A stretch of 64,000 bases of DNA from Ctenosaura bakeri (Eukaryota; Chordata; Lepidosauria; Squamata; Iguanidae), in the NCBI GenBank assembly GCA_948474755.1, contig CAOLHI010000152.1, forward strand, positions 434,001 through 498,000, read 5' to 3'. Made by a program: the position numbers and the translations under genes. The notes under the pieces are model-generated. The model searched no databases and was not told where the DNA came from. It worked only from the letters and a program-made list of their open reading frames with translations. Positions 1-12,618 of this stretch are shown here, one piece after another (positions within the stretch are counted from its first letter, which is position 1; each line of letters starts with the position of its first letter).

Positions 1-2799
1 ATTTCTGGTTACTCATTCTAGCCCAGTGGGACAAACAGAAAACTTCCTTTTCAAAGCATATTAGTCTTTTTGAAGACTCTCTGTTATTTAGAGGACACTA
101 GACTCTCTGTTATTTAGAGGACACTATTGTAATGGAGCTAACCTGGGATTTTACCTTAGATTTAGCATCAGAAGAAATGTCTATTACAACCACCATAGTC
201 TTGTTCATGTGTATGCCAGCATGCATCTCTTGTGTTTTCAAACTTATTGGATGCCATTTTTGTTACAGCCGGTCACACTTCTTTAGTTTGTTTCTTATTG
301 CTTCCACAGTGCTAGTCAATCAGACAACATGAAAGCCCTCTCCCTTTTCTTCTATCTTTTCAGCTCTCTCTCTAGCCCTCCCTCCCTTTGTTTCTTCTTT
401 CCAGTCACACCTGCTGCAATGGGTCAGATGAGTTCAGGGGCTTGGCTGGAGCTATTAAGCCTTTTTAAAACTAACAGTTTCCATACACGTTAGACTCCCA
501 CCAATCCGAAGCAGCAATCATGTTATGGGCTTTGTATTCCATCTGAGATAAAGGTCCAGGTTGGGGGAAAATAACGTTAAAATGACAAAAAGGGAACTTT
601 TGTTTTTTGTCCTATTTCAGCAGGCATTTTATATATAATAACTGGGAAGAAAGGTGATGGTTATTTTAATTGTGATTGATTTGATGTTTTTAATATGTAT
701 TTTAATTACTACTGTTGTTTGATATGTGTTTTAACTTTTATATGTTATAGTTTTAACTATGTTTTCTTTTTAAACAACTTTGGAAACTGTTTCAGTCAAT
801 GCAATCAATTAATGACAATGTAATCACTTAAAGAATATTAACTATTAGTAATTACACATTTCCCTCTTAACTGCTAATGTTAAACATTATCCAATTAATG
901 TTCAAACCTAACATTCCAAACTCTGAATTTCCTTTATCAAGTAGTCAATCTTCTGTGACATTTATCTCACAAGAAACTTTCCATGAAGACCATTGGCCAA
1001 CCTACCTCAGGCTTCTCATAATTCCTCATAATGTACAAATTACAGTACTAAGACTGAGCTTCCAGGGGGCTTATTTTGGCTTATAATGTCTCATTAATGT
1101 TTGCACAGACATTATGTCTACATTTTTTTCTTAGCAGCCCTGACTCAAATAAGGATATTATTCATCAATGTTTGGACTACAGGTGTTTTAATACGAATAA
1201 TTCCCATATCTCTGGTCACTGCCTTAAGAAATGAGTATGAATCTTCTTACTTCCTTAAATCTCATCACACCAAGTTGAGGCTCAGGCTGGATTTTTGTGA
1301 GGCTGACTTCTCTTTCTATCTGTCTCTTCTTTTGCCACCATCACATTAAACTGGACAGAATTACTTAATTTTTAAAAAAATCCTTGTAGAATTCACAGAA
1401 GTGAAGAAATGGGATTAAAAGAAACAGTAGAAATGGGGTAAACAAAAGCAGAATCTAATTAGAGTGCTGACTTGATTAGAAGTTGCTTAACTGGTTGTTC
1501 AGTTTGTGATGATTCTGCAGTCATTCCCACAAAAGATTTTATTCCACGAGTATGCATTCTGTGTTAGATTCCACCCTGAAACTAAATGTCTACAAACAAA
1601 ACTGCTTTTGCACTTGTGTAATGACAGTGAAAACTTTCTAGTAGAAATCCCTACCCCTACCCCCAAACATTGATATGATATGAACAATATGATTCTGCTG
1701 TCTGAGATCCTGGCAAACTCAAAATGGCTGCAACATCTGTAAGTGATGTCTACTTTCTCTCCTAATTTAATTCTACACCTCCCAGTCCATTTGGTCCTAC
1801 TTCAACAATACTTCTGTCTGAATCTACCTCTGTCTCCTTTATATGTCTTTGAAACAGTCCTTTAACCTTTTATTCACTCTTATACAGCTTATTTCCATTA
1901 CCTATACATCAAGGGAAATCAAGAAAAAAAGCAGTATCCCTAATCATATAGACAAGTCTACACAAAAACAGTTTATATGCAAATACAGTCTCTTCAGATA
2001 CTCTAGTGTCCTATAATATTTTCATTTGTACAGTGAGCTTGTTGTCCGTGAAAGCTTAATATGAGACTTAGCTAAAGAATATGAAATTTAACTGGAAGTC
2101 AAACTTAAGATAATTAACCAAGAATGCAGATCAAATAAACCAATCACTACTCATGACATTTAGCATCAATATATGGTACAAAATCATGACAAATTGATTT
2201 CCAGGATAAAGACTAACTCTATAACAAACTTTTAAGAAACTTTTAGAGACAATCAGTACCAAGATTTGTTACTTGTTTGACCTGGAGAATCATATTTTCC
2301 ACTACTCCACCTTGTATGCATCTCATTTCAACTCCCTGAGCCACTAGCTGTAAGACACAATATGTTCAGCATTTGGAGGCGTTTTGGGGAATAAAAATTG
2401 GCAAGGACCTTGAAAATGAGGCAGACAGACAGATGATACCAAAGTCAGTCTGAAGTTTGAACATATAATGAAATAGAAAGAGCACATAGTATTCATCAGC
2501 AACAAATTCTTAGACTGAGAGAAGGAAACCAAGTCATGCATTCTTATATTTGCAAATCTTTTTATATACTTATGTATAATTTCCTCCCTGCTGCTTAGAA
2601 TTCAGGATAGTTCCCAGAAAGTCTCACATCAAGGCTTGGTCTACTCTATTTATCTATTGCAAGGTGGATGCAGTATTATGCAGTTTCGACCAGTGGGGAG
2701 GTCCTGCATCATAATAATCCTGCATCATAATAATCTAATTCATGTTCCACAAATCCATTTGTGTTTATTTCTGGGAGTGTGGTCTTCTCAGTCTGTCCA
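1..2799. other. AT-rich non-coding DNA
   Basis: No convincing gene. Short open frames here have no recognisable motifs. Two small perfect tandem duplications can be seen: a 26-bp unit at 74-99 repeated at 100-125, and a 16-bp unit at 2702-2717 repeated at 2718-2733. An AT-rich stretch around 650-780 resembles the decayed 3' tail of an L2-type LINE, but is too degraded to call. Confidence 0.6.
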
Positions 2800-3745
2800 G
2801 TATCTTACCACAAAATGTGGGTGACTTGGGGTCCATCCACGATGCCAGTACTTCAGTGAAATGATAAGGAATATTAGCTTAAAGAGGAGACCTGTGGTGG
2901 GGAGTAACCTAATGAGATCTTTTAAACCTATATTTATCTGTACTAGTGCAGGCAAGAACCAGCCATTGATCCAAAAAGTAAGCTTAAGGTGGTTTATTAG
3001 GGGAACTGCAGTCACACACACAAGATCCAAGCAAGCACACATTCATACAAAATTAACTAAAGGCAAAGGTAGACAACTTGGATAGCGGGATTTTCAGGGA
3101 GAAGTGGATGATATTTACCAATCCAGAAGAATGGCAAAGAAGTAGTGAGGTGCTTTAGACACAAATCTAAGGACAGTACACAATCACGAATTAGAATGGC
3201 AGAGTGGCAACCAGCAATCAGTGTACTGTGAGTTGACTGAACAAAAACTGGGGTTTAAATATTATATTTCTGCCTGGAGGACTGGGGTGTTAATGGCTCT
3301 CTGGTAGAATAAACAACAGAGTTCTAAGAGTGGACAGTGGGGTCTGGAATGTACTAGTGGTCTTAGTATTAGGTGACAAAGTGCTAATAATAGTCCTGAT
3401 AGCTCAGTACTTGGACATGTGTGGGAACAAAAAAAAATAGTTTGTTTGGTCAGAGGGAAAGAAGTTAAGAAAATCAGTTGTCTTGTGAGAATCTTCCCGA
3501 TGTTACTGTCTCTAAGAGGCTGAGTCATCAGAAGCTAATTGCAAGTTCCTTGTTCCTGGAGTTTAATGGTAATTTACTGTGACTGGCTCTGCCTGGAGGT
3601 CTCTTCTGATCTACATTGCAAAGCACGTATTCAGTCAGTCTTTTCCTCTTATCCAGTATGGCCATACAGTCAAAGCTGGGTCTAACTTATATTTAATATA
3701 TTTTATATTTAATGTATTTCGCCAATTAAACCATATTTTTAACAA
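2800..3745 (-). repeat. LTR-like repeat, copy 1
   Basis: This stretch is clearly related to 41370-41930 plus 43575-43935. Shared words include the run around atatttaccaatccag and the run around ttaggtgacaaag. Read on the minus strand it has LTR-like order: a TATA-like box (complement of 3253-3262), then an AATAAA poly(A) signal (complement of 2993-2998) about 250 bp downstream. I infer an old LTR or another promoter-bearing repeat. Terminal TG/CA ends and a target-site duplication were not found, so class and exact ends are uncertain. Confidence 0.45.
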
Positions 3746-3804
3746 TTGAACCATTTCAAAGCATGGGGGTGAACGACCTGTAACAAGCAATTGGAAGGGC
3801 TTTC

Positions 3805-4140
3805 TTGGGTAGTGTGATAGATGCTGCTGCTGTGATTGAGGAGCAACTGATTGTACTTGGCACCAAGCCAGTGAGTGGGATAGGTGATGCCTCTGAGATT
3901 GAGGAGCAACTAACTGTGCCAAGGACTGGGCCAGTGAGTGAGCAAATCAACTTGCAAACATCCCCTGCACTGGAAGGTCAAACAGAGACAGAGTTGCCCC
4001 AGTCAGCTCATGATGGACAGGGAACCAGCAGTGATGCAGAGGAGTGGCAGCCACCTGTGCCCATCAGCCCTCAATCACAAAGAAGGCTGAAACGAGCTGC
4101 TCAGAGGGAGGCTGCATGGACTAGGTTGAAGAAACTATAA
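3805..4140 (+). pseudogene. Possible C-terminal end of an LTR-retroelement ORF
   Basis: This is an open frame of 111 codons rich in Glu, Gln, Ser and Pro, ending in a basic stretch (RRLKRAAQREAAWTRLKK) before TAA. It contains two similar copies of an IEEQL-centred segment about 30 residues apart. No catalytic motif is visible. Immediately after the stop comes a promoter-like block (TATTTAA at about 4164) followed by sequence like reptile Gypsy LTR leaders. I therefore infer the tail of a retroelement polyprotein or accessory ORF next to its 3' LTR. It could equally be a chance open frame within a repeat. Confidence 0.3.
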
Positions 4141-4450
4141 TAAGCAGCACCTGTTCACACTGGCTATTTAAGTCTGCCGGCGTGGCTGCTCTTTGCTTGC
4201 AGCAAATTACTAGCAAGCCCTCATGACCTTTGTCTCTCCTACTCCCTGAAACCCTCCAGACAGATCTCTGCCTCCTGAACCTTTGGACTGGACCTTGACT
4301 TGGCTCAGCTTGTGTTTCCTGGTATTTGGTATATTCAGACTCTCCCTGAAAGTATTCCTGAACTCCCTCCTCCCTTTCTGGCTGCAGCTTAGCAGGGAGA
4401 GATTCTTTGTGCTCATACAATAGATCTGGAGTCTCAACACATTCTTTTAG
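4141..4450 (+). repeat. Possible partial Gypsy-type LTR
   Basis: The block contains TATTTAA at about 4164, then a pyrimidine-rich leader with repeated CTGCCT/CCTGAACC words typical of reptile Ty3/Gypsy LTR R-U5 regions. It follows the open frame at 3805-4140 directly. There is no clear end and no target-site duplication, so the call is tentative. Confidence 0.3.
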
Positions 4451-4499
4451 CAGAACATAGCAAATGTGTTTTTTTAAACAGTCTCTAATGGCTTGAACA

Positions 4500-5010
4500 T
4501 ATGATCCAAAGGTGATTAGATTAGATTGTACATCTAATCCAAAGGGGAACTGATAGAATCATTCTGATTGCAACAATACTGCTAGCAAATCCTTTTCTAT
4601 CTGTGCATACCTCCTTTCTGTTTGAATTATTACTCTGTTGATGTATAGGTTTTGCACCAAATCTACTTTGAGACCTCCCCGTGAAGCATCACATTGAAAT
4701 GCCAGTGTTGGAGCTTTACTAATGAATGCTTTAATTATTTGGAATCCTCCTGTTGGTTCCCATTTCCAAACTTTGTGTTAGCAACTTCAGTGGATCACAA
4801 GCATCAGGCAACTGTAGATACAATTGAAGAAACAGCTGATCATCCCAATAAGATACTGTACTCATTTGTGTAACTCCATAGTAGCCTTCACAAAGGTTGC
4901 TCTTAATTCCTTTGATGGCAACCAGTGCCCAAGATAGGGTATTTCTGCTGTTCTCACCTGTATTTTGTCAGCATTCAGTAGGAGTGTAATTCTTCATTAA
5001 ATTTCTTCTC
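4500..5010 (-). pseudogene. Ty3/Gypsy pol fragment (RT end and RNase H)
   Basis: Translation of the minus strand at about 4735-4500 gives the hallmark start of a Ty3/Gypsy RNase H: a KAFISKAPTLAFQCDASRGG segment (catalytic Asp in QCDAS), followed about 30 residues later by TERRYAQIEKDLLAV. A TGA stop follows this block. Upstream on the same strand (4740-5000) the connection region between RT and RNase H can still be followed in pieces, but with stops and shifts. The fragment is inactive. Its orientation is opposite to the LTR-like block at 4141-4450, so the two are probably not parts of one intact element. Confidence 0.7.
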
Positions 5011-5039
5011 TTAAGTAGTGAAGAGTAATTCCCTCCCAT

Positions 5040-5400
5040 TGTGAGAAAGTCTTCAGAAACCATGAAGTTTTTGAAAGCTGTTCACAATTCAGGATTTATT
5101 CTGCACAAAGCTCAAGTATGGTTGTTTTGTGCATAAAACAATATTTTCTGCATGGAAAACAGCATTTTTAACACAGAAATATTAATTACTACTAATATTA
5201 ACACAGAAAATGCTGTTTCCTATGCAAATCCACCATGTGTAAATTTACACAAAATAATATTTTTATGCTGGAAATAATATTCCAGAATTAAAATATTATT
5301 TTCCACACAGAAAATGTGTTTTTTTTTGGTGTGGAAAATGCAGAGTTTTTGCATAAAACGACCATGTTTGAACTGTGCATACAGTAAGTCCCAACCTGCA
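5040..5400. repeat. AT-rich fold-back (MITE-like) repeat
   Basis: Segments at about 5145-5185 and 5190-5235 are imperfect inverted copies of each other, both containing an aacagcat core and TTAATATTA-like runs. A related sequence in opposite orientation lies at about 46930-47070. A dispersed, self-complementary, AT-rich unit suggests a non-autonomous DNA element. Its family is not identified. Confidence 0.4.
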
Positions 5401-5919
5401 AAAATTCTTGATATTCTTTCTAGCCCTAGCATTCAGTTAAATGTTCTTTTCTCAGCATCTCAGGAGAAGCTGATGTAGCCAATGACACAATCTGTATGAT
5501 CACATTATTCCAATTTTTGGAAGTAGACTCCCTTGAAGATACTAAGACAAGAACTGTGAGCTAAAGGGAGCTAAAGACTCATTTTGCAAAATACTTGATA
5601 ATCTGGTTTCAGGCAGTGGCCTGTGATATACCTCAGCAGAATCCAAATGCTTCTGCACTAAGTGAGAATTTCTGCATAAAACATAATGCCCTGGATATCC
5701 CCTGTGCACTCATAGAGACTAGATTGGCAGTGAAGACAGGAAAAGAAAAGGAAAGGAAAGCAACAAATAAGATTGGATTCAATCCATATCTACCTTTATT
5801 AAATTGTCTGAATATAACCTCACAAGAAATCAACAATAGCCCCAGCAAAAGATTGATAGGACATAGAACTAGGACATTGCTGCCTATAAAAGACTATTTA
5901 CTACAATTTCCTGGTAGCT

Positions 5920-6110
5920 GAGGTAACGATATGTGAAAGCAGCTGAAGAGTCAACAGTTGAAACAAGTTGCAGAGTATGACAACAGAGCCAGAGTCCTGA
6001 GGTGTCTTTGAAGAGGAGATAAGGTTTGGGTGCAGAATCAAAAGCAGCTCCAGAATTCAGGACAGGGGAAACACAATTGCAGAAACAAACTCCATACGAG
6101 GACCAAGACA
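5920..6110 (+). pseudogene. Probable Ty3/Gypsy integrase C-terminal remnant
   Basis: In one plus-strand frame the translation reads as a Lys/Gln-rich helix, then an EYDNRARVL motif, one stop, and RGDKVWVQN. This matches the usual linker between the integrase core and the SH3-like C-terminal domain of Ty3/Gypsy elements (a YDxxAR block followed by a GDxVWV block). Further downstream (to about 6390) open sequence continues without a recognisable motif. Short, interrupted and not functional. Confidence 0.45.
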
Positions 6111-6399
6111 AGATTGACAATTGGTCCCACATGGGGAACAAAGATATCTGGAATTACACAAAGGAAAACAGTGACATCAAAAGAGTCCCACCCATGGCAA
6201 AAATGGTACTTCTTTTATAGAAGAAAGTATAGAACTCAAAATGACAAAAACAACCAAGAAGCTGGAAGTTTGTATAATGACCAAACTACCAGGATGATTA
6301 TCAGCCCTAAAAGAACACAACAAACCAGTATAGTGGGCTATGTGCTAGTAACCTATAGCCACAATCACCAAAAACACATTTTAGACTGAAGCTATTGAA

Positions 6400-7196
6400 G
6401 AAGGTGGATGTAATAATATCTATAAGCCTCAGAAGTAAAGCCAGCAGTAGCAGGATGGTGCAGTTTGAAGGAAGATCAGAAAGAGTGGAGGAGGAACCAT
6501 TTGCAGCTTGTGGGATAGGCAAGAATAGGATAATAAGCTCAGCAACTGCTCTACAAGAATGCTACTAAATGAATTGCACTTGTTATATTAAGATCATAAC
6601 TGTTCTTTAATTGTAAAACAATGTCAAATAAGACAACCAGTAGCCTCACAGTGTGTGAAAAATCTGTGTGTCAATAAATATGGTTATTGATAAAAAAAGT
6701 TCATTGGTACCTTACACTAGAGGTCAAAAATGTCCAGCTCTCCAGGTATTGTTTGACTGGACATTCATTCCCACAGCCTTAGTCAACATACACAATAGTG
6801 AAGAATGGTGAAAGCTGCAGTCTGATTATATTTGGAGGGCTACGGGATTCTCACCCTGCCCCTATACCATCTTAACAGTTTTATTTTTCACATTCTGTTA
6901 CAAAGAAATGTAAGTATTACATTTGTGTCATCTCTCTTTTCCTAATTTCCAGAAGACAATATTATTTATTCCACATGGCAAAATCTGTACTTTATTCCAC
7001 ATGACAAAATCTTCATCTCTAGAACTATAACTTTGATACAATGTGTTGTTTCCAGACTTAGCTGTGCATTGGGCAGACCCACTGAAACTAGTAATCACAG
7101 CTAATTTGACCCTTATTGATCTCAAAGCATAACTCAACCTGGATCCAACCCAATACATGTTATTTCTTGTTTACAATTCAGTTTAAGCACTTTCAA
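6400..7196. other. Non-coding DNA
   Basis: No gene, repeat boundary or RNA motif that I can support. Confidence 0.5.
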
Positions 7197-8355
7197 AGAA
7201 TCATAGAATCATAGAAATGTAGAGTTGGAAGAGACCACACGGGCCATCCAGTCCAACTCCCTGTCATGCAGGAACACCCTCAAAGCACTCCCGACAGATG
7301 GCCATCAAGCCTCTGCTTAAAAACCTCCAAGGTAGGAGACTCCACTACTCTCCGAGGCAGCAGATTCCACTGCCGGACAGCCCTGACTGTCAGGAAGTTC
7401 TTCCTGAGGTTCAGGTGGAATCTCCTTTCCTGCAGCTTGAATCCATTGCTCCTTGTCCTGGTTTCTGGAGCAGCAGAAAACAAGCCCCCTCCTTCCTCTA
7501 CGTGGCATCCCTTCAAATATTTAAACATGGCTATCATGTCCCCTCTTAACCTCCTTTTCTGCAGACTAAACATACCCAGCTCTCTCAGTCTATCCTCATA
7601 GGGCATGTTTTCCAGGCCTCTCACCATTTTGGTCACCCTCCTCTGGACTTGCTCCAGCTTGTCAATATCCTTCTTGAATTGGGGTGCCCAGAACTGGACA
7701 CAGTATTCAAGATGGGGTCTAACCAAAGCAGAGTAGAGTGGTACCAGTACCTCCCTCGATCTAGACACCATACTCCTGTTGATGCAGCCGAGAATTGCAT
7801 TGGCTTTCTTGGCTGCCGCATCACACTGCTGACTCATGTTCAGCTTGTGGTCTATGAAGACTCCTAGATCCCTTTCACACGTACTGCTATCCAGCCACGT
7901 GTCCCCCATCCTATATTTCTGTATTCCATTATTTCTGCCTAAGTGTAGGACCTTACATTTCTCTCTGTTGAATTTCATTTTGTTCGCCCTGGCCCAGCTC
8001 TCCAATCTATCCAGGTCATTTTGAATTTTGATCCTGTCCTCTGGCATATTAGCAACCCCTCCCAATTTGGTGTCATCTGCAAATTTGATGAGCATGCCCT
8101 CTATTCCTTCATCTAAGTCATTGATAAAAATATTGAACAGCACTGGGCCCAGGACAGAACCTTGTGGCACCCCACTAGTCACTTCTCTCCAGGATGAAAA
8201 GCAGCCATCCGTGATCACCCGTTGGGTTCGGTCGGTCAACCAATTACATATCCAATTAACAGTAGCCCTGTCTAGCCCACATTTTACTAGCTTCGATGCA
8301 AGAATGTCATGGGGAACTTTGTCAAAGGCCTTACTGAAATCGAGATATGCTAATG
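7197..8355 (-). mobile_element. CR1 LINE, 5'-truncated, 3' end complete
   Basis: This is a 5'-truncated CR1 non-LTR retrotransposon on the minus strand. The low-coordinate end carries the diagnostic CR1 3' terminus, the short octamer repeat (complement of tcatagaatcatagaa at about 7200). Next to it is the conserved 3' region (complement of the gagttggaagagacca segment). The high-coordinate end is an abrupt loss of CR1 sequence inside RT motif A, as expected from incomplete reverse transcription. The frame inside is free of stops, which suggests a fairly young insertion. No target-site duplication is expected for CR1 and none was seen. Confidence 0.92.
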
Positions 8356-8389
8356 TTGTTATTTCAATGTTTAAAGAAATCATGGGCAC
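7280..8389 (-). CDS. CR1 ORF2 C-terminal part (reverse transcriptase), partial
   Basis: The 369-codon open frame encodes the C-terminal part of a CR1 reverse transcriptase. RT motif A is at residues 16-25 ([10 protein letters not shown]), the GVPQGS motif at 73-78, and the catalytic FADD at 103-106. The thumb and the conserved C-terminal block, with a [15 protein letters not shown] core, follow. The first nine or so residues come from flanking DNA. The endonuclease domain and the N-terminal half of RT are missing, so the product cannot drive retrotransposition by itself. No frameshift or stop interrupts the rest, unlike the older CR1 at 56.6-58.2 kb. Confidence 0.9.
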   Translation of the reverse strand: MPMISLNIEITTLAYLDFSKAFDKVPHDILASKLVKCGLDRATVNWICNWLTDRTQRVITDGCFSSWREVTSGVPQGSVLGPVLFNIFINDLDEGIEGMLIKFADDTKLGGVANMPEDRIKIQNDLDRLESWARANKMKFNREKCKVLHLGRNNGIQKYRMGDTWLDSSTCERDLGVFIDHKLNMSQQCDAAAKKANAILGCINRSMVSRSREVLVPLYSALVRPHLEYCVQFWAPQFKKDIDKLEQVQRRVTKMVRGLENMPYEDRLRELGMFSLQKRRLRGDMIAMFKYLKGCHVEEGGGLFSAAPETRTRSNGFKLQERRFHLNLRKNFLTVRAVRQWNLLPRRVVESPTLEVFKQRLDGHLSGVL

Positions 8390-11300
8390 TTCAACATTTA
8401 AACTGTAATTTTTATTATTAATCTATTCAGTCGTATATTATAAAAGTATTATTTTTTTCATAATCATGATCTACTGAATTATGGGATATGCAGAATTTGT
8501 TTCACTGGTCAGTATCACTGAAACTGATATTAACTACTAGTGATGGTTACTTTTAAATTGAATGGTACCTTGCATTGCAACATATTGAGAATGTTTATTG
8601 TCTATAAATACATTGCCTGATAAGACAGTGATGCATAAAAAAGTTAATGCAGATTTTTTTCTTAACAGCAGTGTAGAAACACTGCCCTCTCCTGCTGAAC
8701 AGCCTTCCATTTTCAGCTCAGTAAAAGATTAATATATACAATCACATACAGCTGCGCATTATTTGTACTGGAATAAGTTTAATTTAAAAGGCTATCCATT
8801 GTCTCTCCCTTCTACTGTTCTCAAAAATATTTAATTTGTTACATCATAACTGTAATATCTAATGAAAAAAGCTTGCAAGAACATGGCCCAACACAAAGTA
8901 TTGAATTCACAAGTTTGCCCAGCATGAAAAAAAATGTTGTTGTTGTTGTTTTATTTAGAACCTTTCACTTTTATCATCAGTTCAGGCAAACTGAATGAAA
9001 TAAGTTTTATTCTGTCATATATTTTTTTTGACTGATGTGAGAAAGGTCTTCAGAATCAAACTGAACTTTTTTTTTAACCCAGAAAAGGTTCAAAGGACAC
9101 TTGGAGAGGGAAAACAGATTTTCTTTTCTAAATTTATTTTCATTCAAATTGAGAAGATGTTGGATGTTTACTTCCTTAGGAGCACACTGTGAATACAAAT
9201 TTCAACTCCACTGAGTACTAAACCAAGTTTATATCCATCTTTCATTTCTTTTCCTAGCAAGTCTCAAGATAATAATTTACAGTCAGTATCTATCTTCACA
9301 GTGGGTGCAAATATTCTTCACTTGGCAGGCCAGATTGGCTAGGGTACTTTAGGCCAGAGAAAAGAAAATATGGTCCCTGAAACTACTAAGAAAATCAAAA
9401 CCAAAGCTGTTCCAACAGAATAATCAAACCCCACCTTAAGAAAATAAAATTTGAACTGAGGTCTGCCATAGAATCTCCTGAAAAATCAACTTAGCAATTC
9501 AGTAAGGAAAATGGAGAGTTCTCAAGCATCATGCTGTTTCTAATTACTACTTTTTCACTTTTGGAAATGGGTTCCATGTTCTAGGAATCTTAAAAATTAA
9601 TAAGGCACTACTTACAAAAGCAAATAGATACCAGAGTTTGGAGTCTGAAGTCCCTACATGGTATAGCCAAATTGGCCATGCAAGTCTATATACAAGTATT
9701 AGTCCCAACCACAGTAGACGCATTACAGCAATGGGATGTACACAAGTGCTGAATTATAAAGTGTTCAGGTACTAAGTCCCCAGAGATTCAGTGGAACTGC
9801 TCTAGTTAGAACTAACATTTGTATTTTCCCATATGCATTCTTTCTTAATAATCATGTATTTAAGTATAACACATAATTACTCAAATACTGCTGCAAATTT
9901 CACTGAATGTGGGAAAGAAAGAGTCAAAAACATGTCCACTTGTCCCCAGGCTTTACCTCCAAGCATTCAGGTGAAGATCTAAACATTATATATGATCACA
10001 AAGATTGCTATACATGTGATTTGGCAACCTAAAGAAAAAGGAGGACTCCCAGTCCTTCCTGTTGTGTCTGACTATGTACAGTTTGTTAGCACATAGGGCT
10101 GGCTGAAAATAATTTTCCTTGCCTGAAGTGAAGCAGAAAATGTGCTCCTCTCTGCATAGTTATTGTAGATGATCTCTAAGATCAACCAAGGTGCTCTGGC
10201 ACCTGGCCATTCCTCATCCTCACTGTCAGCAAATAATAATAAATTAAAAAATAGCAAGCCACAAAGTTTCCATTGCAGTTAAAAAAACCATGCCACCTAA
10301 GGCAGCCTCACTTGATTTCACAGTAGATTTATTTGTGTCTGCATATGCAAATTGTGTAAACCAGCACTTGGAAATTTGGAGATCTGGAGCAAAAACAGCC
10401 ATCACAATTTTCCCATTACCACTATACTCACTGAATGTCTTCATAACTTTCAGATATTATACTTTAAAAAAAAATAGACCCACTCAAATATGTCAAAATC
10501 ACATTTTAGTTTTCTGGATGTCTGGAGAGTGTACACATATAATTAAAATAACGACATTTAAAAGAAAGAAAACAGCAACATCTCTTGATAATAATTTTAA
10601 AAAACATGGAAAATTAACTAATGTAATATTAAAGACAGAATTGGCCAACTAATATGCCCAAGCAAACAAAACTGTTTTAAGCTGGCCCATTGCAATGCTG
10701 GTGCCAGTACCATTCCCATCAGCAGGATTCTCCAAAGTTAGAGATTCACAACCAAGAAGATTCCTTTTCTATTCATGCATAATGCAACACGGGCTTAAGG
10801 AGAAGAGCCTTTTCATGGCAAAGAAATCAAACACGTTAGGAAGTCAGAAAAAGAAGGCTATCTTCTTTCAACACATAATATACCTGAGGTATTTGAAGAA
10901 GAGCCTTTTCCTGGCAAAATTAAGTTGTGGGAAGGTTGGTACAGGGAGAGATATTTCTGCAGATACTTGAATCTTTATCCCTTTATGGGTTTAAAGGAAC
11001 GCACCAGTTATCTTGGTTTGGAAAAGAGTGATGACTTTTTTCAGAAATTTTATTTCAGTTACTACTCTGGTCACCAACTTTCTGCACTAGATGATGCTAC
11101 CAGGTTGTCTTCAAAGGCCTATGTACAGTGCACTACACTTATCCAATCAGATGACAAGGAGAAATAGTTCTGAGTGTCACTGACATATTTTTGATACCCT
11201 ATTCCAAATGCCTTGATGGCTTCACCCACCAGCTTCATACATATGGTGATGGTTCAAATTATCTGCCTATACCACAGCTAGATGAACAGAAAGCCAGCAG

Positions 11301-12427
11301 GGGATGGGAGATACCTTTCTTTCATTGTGCTGCATCTTACTATCCTCTTACTAGACTACATTTGTGAGTATGGAAAGCTCCTGGCTTTCAGGTTTGCTCC
11401 CTTGAAGTGAGGTTGCTGACCAGAAGAAGACAAAACAGGCAGAATGATTATAGCCTGCTACTTGGTTACTGAATGTTCACAAGAGGTAAGCACAATTCTG
11501 TGCCATTCTACTGAATAGTTCATAAGAATTATATTCAGACTACACTCATGCACCCTTGTCAAAGGAGATAATTGGTTTGTATAATATATTTATTAATAAT
11601 TTCCAAAAAGACTAAAACTATCCTATGAAACCTGGAGCGTAGTTTGGTGAAACACTAGATCTGTGTAGTATGAAAGGGCTGCTAGTCAAAGTGCCAAATA
11701 TGCTGCTAGTTCTTCCCCTCCCTCCCATTTTTTTATGTTGGAAAGACTAACATGGAGCACTGTGTCTCTCTCTCTGTATATATATACATACATATGTGTG
11801 TGTGTCTATTATTGAGAGCCGTCATTTTCTCTTATATACAGATGAATATTTTTTCAAGTTCTTCAAATTAGACATAATGAAACTAGTACATTTTATTTTG
11901 TTTGTTTTTATGCTAAATGAACAAACATTCTCTCTCTCTGTCTCACACACACACACACACATATGTATATAGTTTAGCTTTATGTTAAATGAACACACAA
12001 CTAATGCTTGTTGTTTTCTTTGCATATTTATGTGAACTGTAATCCTTACTTTAAGGAAAATAAATAGAAATCGAAGCTAATCAGAATGGAGCTCTGGCAG
12101 AACAAGAAGTGCTGACATGGCAAACACAGAAAAAAACAGCCAAATCCATTTTGCAGAAGGAAGGTTATTGATGTTAATGCTATTTTCACTGGTGCTGTAA
12201 ATAATATCAACAAAAAACCAGTCACATTTAAGGCATGTTGCTTTTGAGGATAGTGTTTGTGATCAAAATGCTTCAAGCTAAAGAAGGAGAAATTGGACAG
12301 GTTTTTTTTCCCCATGTTCACTTGTTTGGAGTCTCAAGTTCTTCCTGACCTATTTTGTGTGAAATGTGTGGATGTTGGTATGTTCTAAAAAACAAAACAA
12401 AAAATTGAACTGTCTGGAGTTTTCACT
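8356..12427. other. AT-rich non-coding DNA
   Basis: No gene recognised. Contains simple repeats: a (TTG)n run at about 8937-8951, a CT/TA-rich run at 11766-11790 and a CA repeat at 11944-11961. A short near-duplicate phrase (gaagagccttttc) occurs at about 10802 and 10899; this is probably chance. Confidence 0.55.
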
Positions 12428-12618
12428 ATTGTTGTTGTGTGCCTTCAAGTTGTTTCAGACTTATGGCAACCCTAAAGCGAACCAAATATGGGTTTTCTGG
12501 GACTGAGAGTGTGTGAAACACCCAAGGTCATCCAACAGGTTTCCATGGCTCAGCAAGAAATCAAACCCTGGTCTTCAGGATCATAGTCCAATACCCAAAC
12601 CACTTTACCATGCTGACC
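12428..12618 (-). mobile_element. tRNA-derived SINE
   Basis: Read on the minus strand, the unit starts with a tRNA-like head (box A- and B-like segments with a GGTTTGATTTC core). It continues into a conserved body with the complement of aaggtcatccaacaggtttccatggc and ends in a LINE-like tail that finishes in CAACAACAA-type repeats (at about 12428-12437 on the plus strand). The same family occurs at 31311-31510 and 36142-36340. The tail resembles that of the BovB-like LINE fragment at 52.1-52.35 kb, its likely source of replication machinery. Confidence 0.85.
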
